From Aliihoeflea sp023389195 (GTDB taxonomy: Bacteria > Pseudomonadota > Alphaproteobacteria > Rhizobiales > Rhizobiaceae): a stretch of DNA of 64,000 bases. The stretch lies in contig JAEWET010000021.1 of the NCBI GenBank assembly GCA_023389195.1, positions 89,310-153,309 on the forward strand. The letters are read 5' to 3'. The notes beneath the pieces were generated by a model. It was given only the letters and a program-made list of their open reading frames with translations, was not told the DNA's origin and did no database searches. Of this stretch, positions 34,281 to 43,011 are shown one piece after another (position 1 is the stretch's first letter; the number at the start of each line of letters is the position of its first letter). The translations under genes and the position numbers were made by a program.

Positions 34281-35414
34281 CTAGCCGGCGAACGATCTTG
34301 CGATGATGATCTTCTGGATATCCGACGTGCCTTCGTAGATCTGGCACACCCGCGCGTCGCGATAGATGCGCTCGAGCGGGAAATCGGCCATGTAGCCATA
34401 CCCGCCGAAAGTCTGCAGGGCCCCCGAAATGACCCGCTCGGCGGCCTCGGACGCAAACAGCTTCGCGATCGCCGCTTCGGTGAGGCACGGCTCGCCGGCA
34501 TCCTTCATCCGCGCCGCATTGAGGACGAGCTGGCGTCCGGCCTCGATCTGCGTCCGCATGTCGGCGAGACGGAAGGCGACGGCCTGGTGCTCCATCAGCG
34601 TCTTGCCGAAAGAGCGGCGCTCCGCGGCATAGGCGACCGCGAGGTCGAAGGCGGCCTGCGCCATGCCGACCGATTGGGCGGCGATGCCGATACGACCCGT
34701 CTCGAGGCTCGACAGGGCGATGCGGTAGCCTTCACCCTCGGCACCGATCCGGTTTTCCTCCGGTATCTCCAGGCCCTCGAACCGAAGGGAGCAGGTGTCG
34801 GAACAGCGCTGGCCAAGCTTTTCTTCGACTTTCGCAACGACATAGCCATGCGCGTCGGTCGGTGTCAGGAATGCAGTGATGCCGCCCTTCGGCCCGGCAT
34901 CTTCCATGCGGGCGAAGAGAATCGTCCAGCCGCCGATCTTGCCCGACGTGATGAATTCCTTCGACCCGTCGATGACGTAGCGGTCGCCCTTCCTTGTGGC
35001 GCGGGACTTGAGCGAGCCCGCATCCGAGCCTGCCTCGGCCTCGGTGAGCGCAAAGGCACCGATGAACGCACCCGCCGCTGCGGGGCGCAGCACGCGCTCC
35101 TTCTGGTCGGCATTGCCGTATCGCTGCAGGATCGCGTTGAACGGAGCGTTGTGAACGCTCATGACCGTCGAGATCGCGCCATCGCCGGCCGCGATTTCCA
35201 TCAGCGCCAGCGCATACGACACATAGTCGGCACCGACGCCGCCATCGTCTTCGGGAACCGTCATGCCCATGAAACCCAATTCGGCAAGGCCCGCAACGAT
35301 TTCGGGCTCGATCGTCTTGTTGCGATCGCGCTGCGCCGCGCCGGGCGCCAGAACCTCGCGGGCGAAGGCGCGCGCGGTATCGCGGATCATCGTCTGTTCG
35401 TCGGTAAGGGTCAT
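34281..35414 (-). CDS. Acyl-CoA dehydrogenase (short-chain type)
   Basis: The 377-residue flavoenzyme has FALTEAEAGSDAGS (FAD contact), DGSKEFITSG, QTFGGYGYMADFPLERIYRDARVCQIYEGTSDIQ with catalytic Glu361 in the usual YEGTS position. This is the standard short/medium-chain layout, unlike the enzyme at 14.7 kb. It begins ten bases after the enoyl-CoA hydratase/isomerase gene. Together they could carry out two adjacent steps on an acyl-CoA. Confidence 0.93.
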   Translation of the reverse strand: MTLTDEQTMIRDTARAFAREVLAPGAAQRDRNKTIEPEIVAGLAELGFMGMTVPEDDGGVGADYVSYALALMEIAAGDGAISTVMSVHNAPFNAILQRYGNADQKERVLRPAAAGAFIGAFALTEAEAGSDAGSLKSRATRKGDRYVIDGSKEFITSGKIGGWTILFARMEDAGPKGGITAFLTPTDAHGYVVAKVEEKLGQRCSDTCSLRFEGLEIPEENRIGAEGEGYRIALSSLETGRIGIAAQSVGMAQAAFDLAVAYAAERRSFGKTLMEHQAVAFRLADMRTQIEAGRQLVLNAARMKDAGEPCLTEAAIAKLFASEAAERVISGALQTFGGYGYMADFPLERIYRDARVCQIYEGTSDIQKIIIARSFAG

Positions 35415-35424
35415 CGTTCAGCTC

Positions 35425-36216
35425 TCATTCGCCGGCAAAATCCGGCTTGCGCTTGGTCAGAAAGGCAGTGACGCCTTCGCGGAAATCCGCCGTTCGCGTG
35501 CCCGCCAGAAAGGCCGCGCGCTCGGCTTCGAGATGTTCGGCGAGCGGCCGCTCGAGCGCGTGGTCGGTCAATCGCTTGAACTGGCCGAATGCCCGTGTCG
35601 GACCACTGGCGACCCGTGCTGCGATCTCGTCCGTCGCAGCGCTCAGCTCGCCGGCTGCAACCACGCGGTTGACGATGCCCGCGGCAAGCGCCTGGCCGGC
35701 ATCGAGCGCCTCGCCCAGAAACATCAGTTCCGCCGCCCTGGCCCGCCCGACCTTGCGCGGCAGGAACCACGTCCCGCCGCAATCCGGCGACGATCCGACC
35801 TTGTCGTAGGCGACGACGAAACGCGTGCCTTCTTCCGCGATCACCAGATCCGCATTCAGCACCAGCGAAAGCCCGGCCCCGGCAGCGACACCCTTCACCG
35901 CCGCAATGACCGGCGCATCGATCGCCCTCAGGCGCAGGAGCGCGGGATGGAGCGCATCGAGAAGGGCGTTGACCATTTCGGCCGAGCGGGTGAAATCCGC
36001 GCCGAACGCGGCGACATCGCCGCCCGCAACGAACGCCCTCCCCTCGGCGGCAATGATGACGGCGCGCACGCCGCCCGCCCGCGCCACATCTTTGACGGCG
36101 TCGCGAAACGCTTCGGCAAGCAGCACGTCCAGCGCATTGAGAACGTCGGGTCGGTTGAAGACGAGACGGACGATGCCCGCGGCGTCGTTTCGCTCGACCC
36201 TTACAAGCTCGCTCAT
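35425..36216 (-). CDS. Enoyl-CoA hydratase/isomerase family protein (PaaG-like active site)
   Basis: The 263-residue crotonase-fold protein has the oxyanion-hole segments AFVAGGDVAAF and KGVAAGAGLSLVL and ends REGVTAFLTKRKPDF. Both hydratase glutamates are absent: GGGCE of classical hydratases reads GAGLS, and the QPE segment reads AYD. Instead it has Asp145 in SSPDCGGTW, as in PaaG isomerase and related enzymes. An isomerase or other crotonase reaction is therefore more likely than hydration. First gene of a two-gene operon with the acyl-CoA dehydrogenase. Confidence 0.85.
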   Translation of the reverse strand: MSELVRVERNDAAGIVRLVFNRPDVLNALDVLLAEAFRDAVKDVARAGGVRAVIIAAEGRAFVAGGDVAAFGADFTRSAEMVNALLDALHPALLRLRAIDAPVIAAVKGVAAGAGLSLVLNADLVIAEEGTRFVVAYDKVGSSPDCGGTWFLPRKVGRARAAELMFLGEALDAGQALAAGIVNRVVAAGELSAATDEIAARVASGPTRAFGQFKRLTDHALERPLAEHLEAERAAFLAGTRTADFREGVTAFLTKRKPDFAGE

Positions 36217-36369
36217 CTGTTCCTCGCTCGATATCCAGCCCGCGCAGGCGCCGACGAACCTATTCTAGGGAATGGCGGCCGGGTCAAGCCGCGCGGCCCC
36301 GCCGACCGCCGCCCGCTCTTGACAGAGGCGGCGTTTCTTGGCCCCTAGCGTCAGCAGGAAGCGGGAATT

Positions 36370-37404
36370 ATGGCACAGAAAAAGGCCCACGAAGTCGACG
36401 GTTGGCTGGCGCGGCCGCAGGGCGCGTTTCCGGTCGTGCTGATCTATGGTCCCGACCGGGGGCTCGTTTCCGAACGCGCCACGCTTTACGCACGCCAGGC
36501 CGGGTTCCGGCTCGACGATCCGTTTTCCGTCACGCGCCTCGACGCCGGCGAGATCGAATCCGACCCCGGGCGTCTCATGGACGAGGCCAATACGGTGGCG
36601 ATGTTCGCCGACCGGCGCCTGATCTGGATCAAGGGCGCCGGCACGCACAAGGCGCTGGGCGCATCGCTGAAGGATTTGTGCGCAAGCCCTCCGGACGCGA
36701 CGACCATCCTCATCGAAGGCGGCGACCTGAAGAAGGGCGCACTCGTGCGCGCAGCCGTAGAGCAGGGTTCGGCCGGAATGGCGCTGCCGTGCTATGTCGA
36801 CCAGGCGCGGGCGATTGAGGGCGTGATCGACGAGGTCTTGGGAAGGGACGGCATCACCATTGCTCCCGACGCGCGTCAGGCCCTCAAGGCTTCGCTTGGC
36901 GGCGACCGGCTCGCCACCCGATCGGAGATCGAGAAGCTGGCGCTCTATGCCGGTCGCGACGGCCGGATCGAACTCGCTCATGTCACTGAGATCGTCGGCG
37001 ATGTTTCGGCAAGGTCCCTCGACGACGCGACAGATGCGATTCTGGCAGGCGATGTCGCCGGCTTTGACCGGGCCTATTCGGGCTGGGTGAATACGGGAAA
37101 CGCGCCGTTCCAGCTCGTTTCAGCGGTGATGCGGCAGTTTCAGCAACTCGAGATGCTTCGCGCAGCAGTTGATGGCGGTGCAAGCGCGTCCTCGGCAGTC
37201 GCGGCCGCGCGGCCACCTGTATTTTTTAGCCGACGAAACAACATCGAGCGGGCGGTTCAGAAGTGGACGTCATCGTCGATCGCGCGCGGGCTCGAAAGGT
37301 TGCAGGCGACGGTTCTCGCCATGCGAACTCGATCGCAGCTCGATGAGCCGACCGCCCGCCAGGCGATGCTGGCGCTCGCCATCGAGGCCCGGCGCCTGCG
37401 ATAG
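36370..37404 (+). CDS. holA: DNA polymerase III delta subunit HolA
   Basis: The 344-residue clamp-loader subunit has VVLIYGPDRGLVSERA, a degenerate P-loop region, then RRLIWIKGAG and a helical C-terminal domain with FQLVSAVMRQFQQLEMLRAA and NNIERAVQKWTSSSIARGLERL. HolA loads the beta clamp within the gamma/tau complex. In many Rhizobiales leuS and lptE precede holA; here catabolic genes do. It converges on parB with a parS-like site in the 28-base gap. Confidence 0.9.
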   Translation: MAQKKAHEVDGWLARPQGAFPVVLIYGPDRGLVSERATLYARQAGFRLDDPFSVTRLDAGEIESDPGRLMDEANTVAMFADRRLIWIKGAGTHKALGASLKDLCASPPDATTILIEGGDLKKGALVRAAVEQGSAGMALPCYVDQARAIEGVIDEVLGRDGITIAPDARQALKASLGGDRLATRSEIEKLALYAGRDGRIELAHVTEIVGDVSARSLDDATDAILAGDVAGFDRAYSGWVNTGNAPFQLVSAVMRQFQQLEMLRAAVDGGASASSAVAAARPPVFFSRRNNIERAVQKWTSSSIARGLERLQATVLAMRTRSQLDEPTARQAMLALAIEARRLR

Positions 37405-37414
37405 GCGAGCCGGG

Positions 37415-37430
37415 TGTTTCACGTGAGTCC
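37415..37430. promoter_or_regulatory. parS-like site 1 (between holA and parB)
   Basis: TGTTTCACGTGAGTCC matches the conserved chromosomal parS TGTTTCACGTGAAACA over its first 12 bases and keeps one full half-site. It lies in the convergent gap between holA and parB, close to parAB. Confidence 0.6.
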
Positions 37431-37432
37431 GC

Positions 37433-38311
37433 TCAGTGACGCTGCAGACGGTGGCAGATCGTGTCGAGTTGCTCGAGGCTCGAGTAGCGTATCTTGATGT
37501 CGCCGCCACGCTGGCCGTGCGTGATGGAAACCTTCAGACCAAGCGCATCGGACAGGGTCTTTTCGAGCGCGATCGTGTCGGCATCCTTCTCGGCCGCGGC
37601 GTGCCGCTCGGCCTTGGCCGATTCCTGTCTGGCAGGCTGCTGCGCCAAGGCCTCCGCCTGCCGCACCGACAGGCCCTCATCGACAATCCGCCGCGCAAGA
37701 CCGGCTGGGTCCAGCGCCGTCACGAGCGTGCGCGCATGGCCCGCCGACAGCGAGCCGTCGGTCACAAGCGATCGGACGTGATCGGGGAGTTTGAGGAGGC
37801 GCAACGTATTTGCAACATGGCTGCGGCTCTTGCCGATGACTTGGCCCAGATCGGCCTGGGTATACTGGTGCTCATCGATAAGTTGCTGATATCCTTGCGC
37901 TTCCTCGACCGCGTTAAGGTCTGCGCGCTGGACGTTTTCGATGATGGCAAGCTCGAGCGCGACCCGATCCGTCACGTCCCGAATGACGATCGGTACGGCC
38001 GTCAACCCCGCCCGCTGTGCCGCTCGCCAACGGCGCTCGCCGGCGATGATCTCGTAGTGTCCGTCCGGCATCGTCCGCACGACGACGGGTTGAACGATCC
38101 CATGCTCGCGGATCGACTGGGTCAGATCTTCAAGATCGGCTTCCGCGAAGCTGCGCCGCGGATTGCGCGGGTTGGGCGACACATGCTCGATCGGCGTCGT
38201 GCGGTCCGCACGAACCGGCAATTGTTCGGAGGGCGTCGCCGGCCTGTCGAGATCCCCGATAAGGGCAGCCAGGCCGCGGCCAAGCCGCTTTCGGGACAGA
38301 TCTTCGTTCAT
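37433..38311 (-). CDS. parB: Chromosome-partitioning protein ParB
   Basis: The 292-residue CTP-dependent clamp starts with the ParA-interaction region RKRLGRGLAALIGDL. It has the ParB/Srx box (IREHGIVQPVVVR and IIAGERRWRAAQRAGL), an HTH (TQADLGQVIGKSRSHVANTLRLLKLP) and a C-terminal dimer domain ending YSSLEQLDTICHRLQRH. It spreads from parS sites, of which three candidates lie within about 4.2 kb. It is downstream of parA by 12 bases. Confidence 0.97.
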   Translation of the reverse strand: MNEDLSRKRLGRGLAALIGDLDRPATPSEQLPVRADRTTPIEHVSPNPRNPRRSFAEADLEDLTQSIREHGIVQPVVVRTMPDGHYEIIAGERRWRAAQRAGLTAVPIVIRDVTDRVALELAIIENVQRADLNAVEEAQGYQQLIDEHQYTQADLGQVIGKSRSHVANTLRLLKLPDHVRSLVTDGSLSAGHARTLVTALDPAGLARRIVDEGLSVRQAEALAQQPARQESAKAERHAAAEKDADTIALEKTLSDALGLKVSITHGQRGGDIKIRYSSLEQLDTICHRLQRH

Positions 38312-38323
38312 CTCGCTCTCCCT

Positions 38324-39124
38324 TTAAGCGGCGCGCAATACGCGTTCGCGCCGGATCACTTCCGACGCCAATTGCAGATAGGCCTGACTGCCGGAACATT
38401 TGAGATCATAGAGGATCGCCGGCTTTCCATAGGACGGCGCCTCGGAGACGCGCACGTTGCGGGGGATCACCGTCTCATAGACCTTGTCGCCCATATGGCT
38501 TCGCACGTCCTGAACGACCTGATTGGCAAGATTGTTACGGCCGTCGAACATGGTCATCACGATGCCCTGGATCGTCAGGCGGGGATTGAGGTTGGCCCGA
38601 ACCTGGTCGACCGTATGCAGCAACTGGCTGAGACCTTCGAGCGCGAAGAATTCACATTGGAGCGGGACCAGCACGGAATCTGCTGCGGCCATTGAGTTGA
38701 GCGTCAGCAGGTTCAGAGATGGCGGGCAATCGATAAGAATATAGTCGAAGGACCCCGAGCCCCCTTCCGCCGATTGGATTGCTTTGCGCAGGCGCAGGGC
38801 GCGGTCGGGAGCAGACGAGATTTCCATCTCGACTCCGAGAAGGTCGAGCGTCGATGGCACGACCGACAGCCCCGGAACGGCAGTCTTGACCGCGGATTGC
38901 GCGATCGTCGCCTCACCTATCAGCAGGTCATAGGACGAAATCTCGCGCTCGGCGCGTTCGATACCGAGGCCGGTGCTCGCATTTCCTTGCGGGTCAAGGT
39001 CTACGATCAGCACGCGCTCACCGATTGCAGCAAGAGCGGTCGCGAGATTGATCGCGGTCGTTGTCTTGCCGACGCCGCCCTTCTGATTTGCCACCGTGAT
39101 GATCCGTGTCTGAGATCCCACCAT
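38324..39124 (-). CDS. parA: Chromosome-partitioning ATPase ParA
   Basis: The 266-residue deviant Walker ATPase has ITVANQKGGVGKTTTAINLATAL (Walker A with the signature lysine), LIVDLDPQGNAST and YILIDCPPSLNLLTLN. It has no N-terminal HTH, so it is the chromosomal type. The start is taken as ATG 39124, two bases after the rsmG stop, with GGAG eight bases upstream inside the end of rsmG. It is probably cotranscribed with mnmE-mnmG-rsmG-parA-parB. Confidence 0.97.
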   Translation of the reverse strand: MVGSQTRIITVANQKGGVGKTTTAINLATALAAIGERVLIVDLDPQGNASTGLGIERAEREISSYDLLIGEATIAQSAVKTAVPGLSVVPSTLDLLGVEMEISSAPDRALRLRKAIQSAEGGSGSFDYILIDCPPSLNLLTLNSMAAADSVLVPLQCEFFALEGLSQLLHTVDQVRANLNPRLTIQGIVMTMFDGRNNLANQVVQDVRSHMGDKVYETVIPRNVRVSEAPSYGKPAILYDLKCSGSQAYLQLASEVIRRERVLRAA

Positions 39125-39126
39125 GA

Positions 39127-39756
39127 TCAATGCTCCAGACGCTGAACGTTGGACAATTCCAGAACGCGACTCAACGCGTCAACCATGCTCGGATGTTCTA
39201 TCAGATCGAATCGCCAATGGTCACGCGCTTCGCGAATTTCCTGTTGGAAATCGCGTCCCTTGGGATAGAGAGCGCGTGACTTTCCGGGTGCGAGCCATGT
39301 TTCCGTCAGCTCCAGAAGCCTTGCGAGCGGCGCCAGCGCCCGAGCCGAGACCAGCGACGGCTGCAGCGCGCCCACGGCAGCCTCGATCCGTTCGGGTCGA
39401 ACAACCAGATTGAGGTCGAGCTCCACACCCGCGGATCGCAGGAACGCCGCCTTCTTGCGGTTGCTTTCGACCAATGTCGTGACAAGACCGTGCGGCGCCC
39501 CGAGGATTGCGATCACGAGCCCGGGCAGGCCTCCGCCACTCCCAATATCAGTCCAGTCCCTCTCGTCGCGTCGAAAGTGCCATAACTGGGCTGAGTCGAC
39601 GATATGGCGATCCCAAAAGTCGGTCTGAGACCCTGATGCTGCAAGGTTGATCGAACGGTTCCAGTGATGAAACAGTCTTTCGAACTCAACTAGCTGTGCA
39701 AAAGTTTCACGTGAAACCTCACCGGCAACCCGGCTCAGTTGATCATACTGCTTCAT
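39127..39756 (-). CDS. rsmG: 16S rRNA (guanine527-N7)-methyltransferase RsmG (GidB)
   Basis: The 209-residue SAM methyltransferase has HIVDSAQL and the SAM loop DIGSGGGLPGLVIAILG, then SARALAPLARLLELTE typical of RsmG. Codons near its start (GEVSRETF) encode a full parS site in the DNA, an arrangement common in this gene. It overlaps mnmG by four bases. Confidence 0.96.
   Translation of the reverse strand: MKQYDQLSRVAGEVSRETFAQLVEFERLFHHWNRSINLAASGSQTDFWDRHIVDSAQLWHFRRDERDWTDIGSGGGLPGLVIAILGAPHGLVTTLVESNRKKAAFLRSAGVELDLNLVVRPERIEAAVGALQPSLVSARALAPLARLLELTETWLAPGKSRALYPKGRDFQQEIREARDHWRFDLIEHPSMVDALSRVLELSNVQRLEH
39703..39718. promoter_or_regulatory. parS site 2 (perfect 14-base core inside rsmG)
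   Basis: The core GTTTCACGTGAAAC (39704-39717) is the full palindromic heart of the bacterial chromosomal parS. It lies in the rsmG coding sequence, spelling VSRETF on the minus strand. It is the strongest ParB-binding candidate in the window. Confidence 0.92.
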
Positions 39757-41642
39757 GCCGCGACCGTCTTGGTCTTGGGCGTTCGCTGCAAGTGGGCCAG
39801 AACCAGGGAAAGCCCTGCTGGAGTCATTCCCTCGATGCGGCCCGCTTGCGCGAGGGTAGCCGGCCGAACGGAGCCAAGCTTGGCCTTCATCTCGTTGGAG
39901 AGCCCGAGGATCGCGACGAAATCCATGTCCGGCGGTATAAGAATGTTCTCGTTCTTGCGAAGGTTATCGATGTCGGCGATCTGCCTCTGGAGATAGACCG
40001 AATAGCCGGCCTCGATTTCAACCAGGTCACAGGTCGTCCGGTCGAAGCTCGCCAGATCCGGCCAGACGCGTGTCAGATCTCCAAATCCAATCGACGAATG
40101 CGCCAAAAGGTCGTACGCGCTTCGAACTTTTCCATCGGCATTGACCGGCAAACCTTTCCTGATGGCCTCAGATGATGAGAGCTTCAGTTCATCAAGTCGC
40201 GACTTCAACGCCGCCAGTCGCTTGCTACGCCGGGCGAACATATCGGCCCGATCACCACCCACGACGCCGATCTTCAAGCCAAGTGGCGTGAGCCGCTCGT
40301 CAGCATTATCCGCCCGGATCGACAGCCGATACTCGGCGCGGGACGTGAACATGCGATAGGGCTCCGTCACCCCGCGGGTCGTCAGATCGTCGATCATCAC
40401 GCCGATATAGGCCTCCGATCGCGACAGCGAGATAAGCTCAGCCCCGCAAGCACGGTTTGCTGCATTCATGCCGGCTAGTATGCCCTGCGCGCCGGCTTCC
40501 TCGTAACCGGTCGTTCCGTTGATCTGGCCTGCCAGAAACAGGCCTGAGCAGGCTCGCATTTCGAGACTGGACGACAAGTCCCTGGGGTCGATGTGATCGT
40601 ACTCGATCGCGTAGCCTGGTTGCACGATGTCGGCGGCGTGCAAGCCCTCCATGGACCGTATGAATTCGACTTGCACATCCAGCGGCATCGAGGTCGAAAC
40701 GCCGTTGGGATAGACAAGATCGCTGTCCAGCCCTTCCGGCTCCAGAAAGATCTGGTGGCCATCGCGGTCGCCAAAGCGAACGATCTTATCCTCGATAGAA
40801 GGACAGTATCGAGGCCCAACGCCTTCAATCGCACCGCCATACATTGCGGAGCGGTGTAGATTGTCGCGAATGACCTTATGCGAGACGTCGTTTGTCCGCG
40901 TTATCGCACACTCGATCTGCGGCGTGGAGATTGATGCGGTCAAAGTGGAAAACGGCGTGGGTTCGGCGTCTGCCGCCTGCTTATCCAACGCGTCCCAATC
41001 AATCGAAGATCGTTTCAGCCGCGGAGGCGTACCGGTCTTCAAACGACCAAGGCGCGAACCAAGGCGGGCAAGCGTCGTTGCGAGGCCGGTCGTTGCCTGC
41101 TCTCCCATACGGCCGGCTACGGTCTGGTCGGTGCCAATATGAATGAGACCTCGCAGGAACGTGCCGGTCGTCAACACCACCGCTCCACAAGCCACATAGC
41201 CTGCCTGCTTTAGATGAGCGCCGGCAAGATGATTGTCTCGAACCTCAAGATCGAGCACTTCATCGGCGATGACTGTCAGGTTTTCCTGCTCCTGAACCAG
41301 CTCTGAAACCGCGCGTGCATACAGCTTGCGATCAGCCTGGGTCCTCGGTCCGCGTACTGCCGGGCCCTTGCTACGGTTCAGCAAGCGAAATTGAATGCCC
41401 GCCCTATCGGCTGCACGCCCCATGATCCCGTCGAGGGCGTCGATCTCGCGAACAAGCTGGCCCTTGCCCAGTCCCCCGATCGCGGGATTGCAAGACATCA
41501 CGCCCAGATTTTCCGGGCTCAACGTGACCAGTGCCGTATTCGCGCCCATGCGCGCGGCAGCCGCGGCGGCCTCGACACCCGCATGACCGCCTCCCACCAC
41601 AATGACATCAAACCGTTGATGCTGCTGTTTCACGTGAGTCAT
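39753..41642 (-). CDS. mnmG: tRNA uridine-5-carboxymethylaminomethyl modification enzyme MnmG (GidA)
   Basis: The 629-residue FAD protein has VVGGGHAGVEAAAAAARMG (dinucleotide fold), MSCNPAIGGLGKGQLVREIDALDG, LTTGTFLRG, RPGYAIEYDH-like sequence (QPGYAIEYDHIDP) and GQINGTTGYEEAGAQG. With MnmE it modifies wobble U34 in tRNAs. It starts with MTHVKQQH, whose first codons form part of parS-like site 3. It overlaps mnmE and rsmG by four bases each. Confidence 0.97.
   Translation of the reverse strand: MTHVKQQHQRFDVIVVGGGHAGVEAAAAAARMGANTALVTLSPENLGVMSCNPAIGGLGKGQLVREIDALDGIMGRAADRAGIQFRLLNRSKGPAVRGPRTQADRKLYARAVSELVQEQENLTVIADEVLDLEVRDNHLAGAHLKQAGYVACGAVVLTTGTFLRGLIHIGTDQTVAGRMGEQATTGLATTLARLGSRLGRLKTGTPPRLKRSSIDWDALDKQAADAEPTPFSTLTASISTPQIECAITRTNDVSHKVIRDNLHRSAMYGGAIEGVGPRYCPSIEDKIVRFGDRDGHQIFLEPEGLDSDLVYPNGVSTSMPLDVQVEFIRSMEGLHAADIVQPGYAIEYDHIDPRDLSSSLEMRACSGLFLAGQINGTTGYEEAGAQGILAGMNAANRACGAELISLSRSEAYIGVMIDDLTTRGVTEPYRMFTSRAEYRLSIRADNADERLTPLGLKIGVVGGDRADMFARRSKRLAALKSRLDELKLSSSEAIRKGLPVNADGKVRSAYDLLAHSSIGFGDLTRVWPDLASFDRTTCDLVEIEAGYSVYLQRQIADIDNLRKNENILIPPDMDFVAILGLSNEMKAKLGSVRPATLAQAGRIEGMTPAGLSLVLAHLQRTPKTKTVAA
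41626..41641. promoter_or_regulatory. parS-like site 3 (at the mnmG start codon)
   Basis: TGTTTCACGTGAGTCA differs from the full parS palindrome only in the last four positions, with the same GAGTC variant as site 1. It overlaps the mnmG start codon and the end of mnmE. Confidence 0.6.
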
Positions 41643-42934
41643 TTCCCTATGCAGAAACGTGAAAATATGTCGCCAAGCAAATCCTCGACGTCAATTGCAC
41701 CGGTCAACCGGCCAAGCGATTCGGCCGCGATGCGTAATTCTTCGGCAACGAGCTCGAATTCATAGGTGTGATTTGCCCGGTCGAGAGCGGCGATGCAGCT
41801 CTCAAGATGAGCAACGTGTCGCTGCTTCGAGGGTACCGTATCGGGGATTTTGGTTCGCGAATCAAGAATTGTCGTCAGTTCGGCCATCAGCCGGTCGAGA
41901 CCGGCCCCGGTCTTGGTGGATATTGCAATAACCTCTGCCGGACATGACCGCTGGTCGGACTTGCTTTGAACAGGCAGGACCAGTTCCGCGTCCATTTCGG
42001 GCACTTGCTCCAAGCCGTCGTCGAGGAGCAGGACGAGATCGGCAGTTCGGGACGCGGTCCTTGCCCGTTCGACGCCGATCTGTTCGACCGGATCGAGGGT
42101 CGTACGAAGCCCGGCCGTATCCGTTACGCGGACGAGCCTGCCCCCAATATCGAGACGAACCTCGATAAGATCGCGCGTCGTTCCAGGGATATCCGTCACG
42201 ATCGCAACGTCGCGTTTCGCTAAGTAATTGATAAGGCTTGATTTTCCGGCGTTGGGTGCGCCGGCTACGACGATATGGAATCCTTCGTTGATTACTTCAG
42301 CGATCCTGTAGCCGTCTAAATGATGACGGATACGCAGCGCCAGAGCATTGATCTCCAGCCGTACGGCATCGCCAAACTCCGGCGGCACATCTTCCTGATC
42401 GGAGAAGTCGAGGTCGGCCTCGATGCGCGCCCAGATCGACAGAAGATCCGCTCGCCATCCCTCATAGAGCCGGCGCTGCGCCCCGTCGGCATTGGACAGG
42501 GCGAGGCGCCGCTGCGCGTCCGTCTCGGCAACGATCAGGTCGGACAGCGCCTCGGCGGCCGTCAGGTCGATCCGACCATTGAGAAATGCGCGCATGGTGA
42601 ATGCGCCGGCCTCGGCCGGTTCGAGGCCTTGCAGTTGCCCCAACCGCCGGAAAAGCGCGGCCGCAACGGCGCGGCTGCCGTGAAGCTGAATCTCGAGCAC
42701 GTCCTCGCCGGTAAAGCTGGCCGGCGCGGGGAAATAGATGCAGAGCGCATCGTCGATCGGCGCGTTTGTCTCATCGCGGATCGTCGACAGCACCGCGCGA
42801 CGGGGTTCGAGCGTCGGCCGACCAGTGAGGAGCGGAATGATGGCAGGCACATGCGGCCCGGAGATCCGAACCACGGCGACGCCGGCGGGCAGGGCGCTGC
42901 TCGAAAGCGCATAGATCGTCGTCGGCGAGCTCAT
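41639..42934 (-). CDS. mnmE: tRNA modification GTPase MnmE (TrmE)
   Basis: The 431-residue protein has an N-terminal folate-binding domain (TIYALSSSALPAGVAVVRISG; EDVLEIQLHGS), a helical domain, and an inserted G domain with GAPNAGKSSLINYL, DIPGTTRDLIE and DTAGLR. It ends FCIGK with the conserved cysteine. It works with MnmG on tRNA wobble uridine. It follows rho by 77 bases on the same strand. Confidence 0.97.
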   Translation of the reverse strand: MSSPTTIYALSSSALPAGVAVVRISGPHVPAIIPLLTGRPTLEPRRAVLSTIRDETNAPIDDALCIYFPAPASFTGEDVLEIQLHGSRAVAAALFRRLGQLQGLEPAEAGAFTMRAFLNGRIDLTAAEALSDLIVAETDAQRRLALSNADGAQRRLYEGWRADLLSIWARIEADLDFSDQEDVPPEFGDAVRLEINALALRIRHHLDGYRIAEVINEGFHIVVAGAPNAGKSSLINYLAKRDVAIVTDIPGTTRDLIEVRLDIGGRLVRVTDTAGLRTTLDPVEQIGVERARTASRTADLVLLLDDGLEQVPEMDAELVLPVQSKSDQRSCPAEVIAISTKTGAGLDRLMAELTTILDSRTKIPDTVPSKQRHVAHLESCIAALDRANHTYEFELVAEELRIAAESLGRLTGAIDVEDLLGDIFSRFCIGK

Positions 42935-43011
42935 TGGTCACTCCAATGCGAAACGGCGGACATGAGCTGCCCGCCGGATCGATAAGCCTTAACTGGCAAC
43001 CCCCGAAGAGG

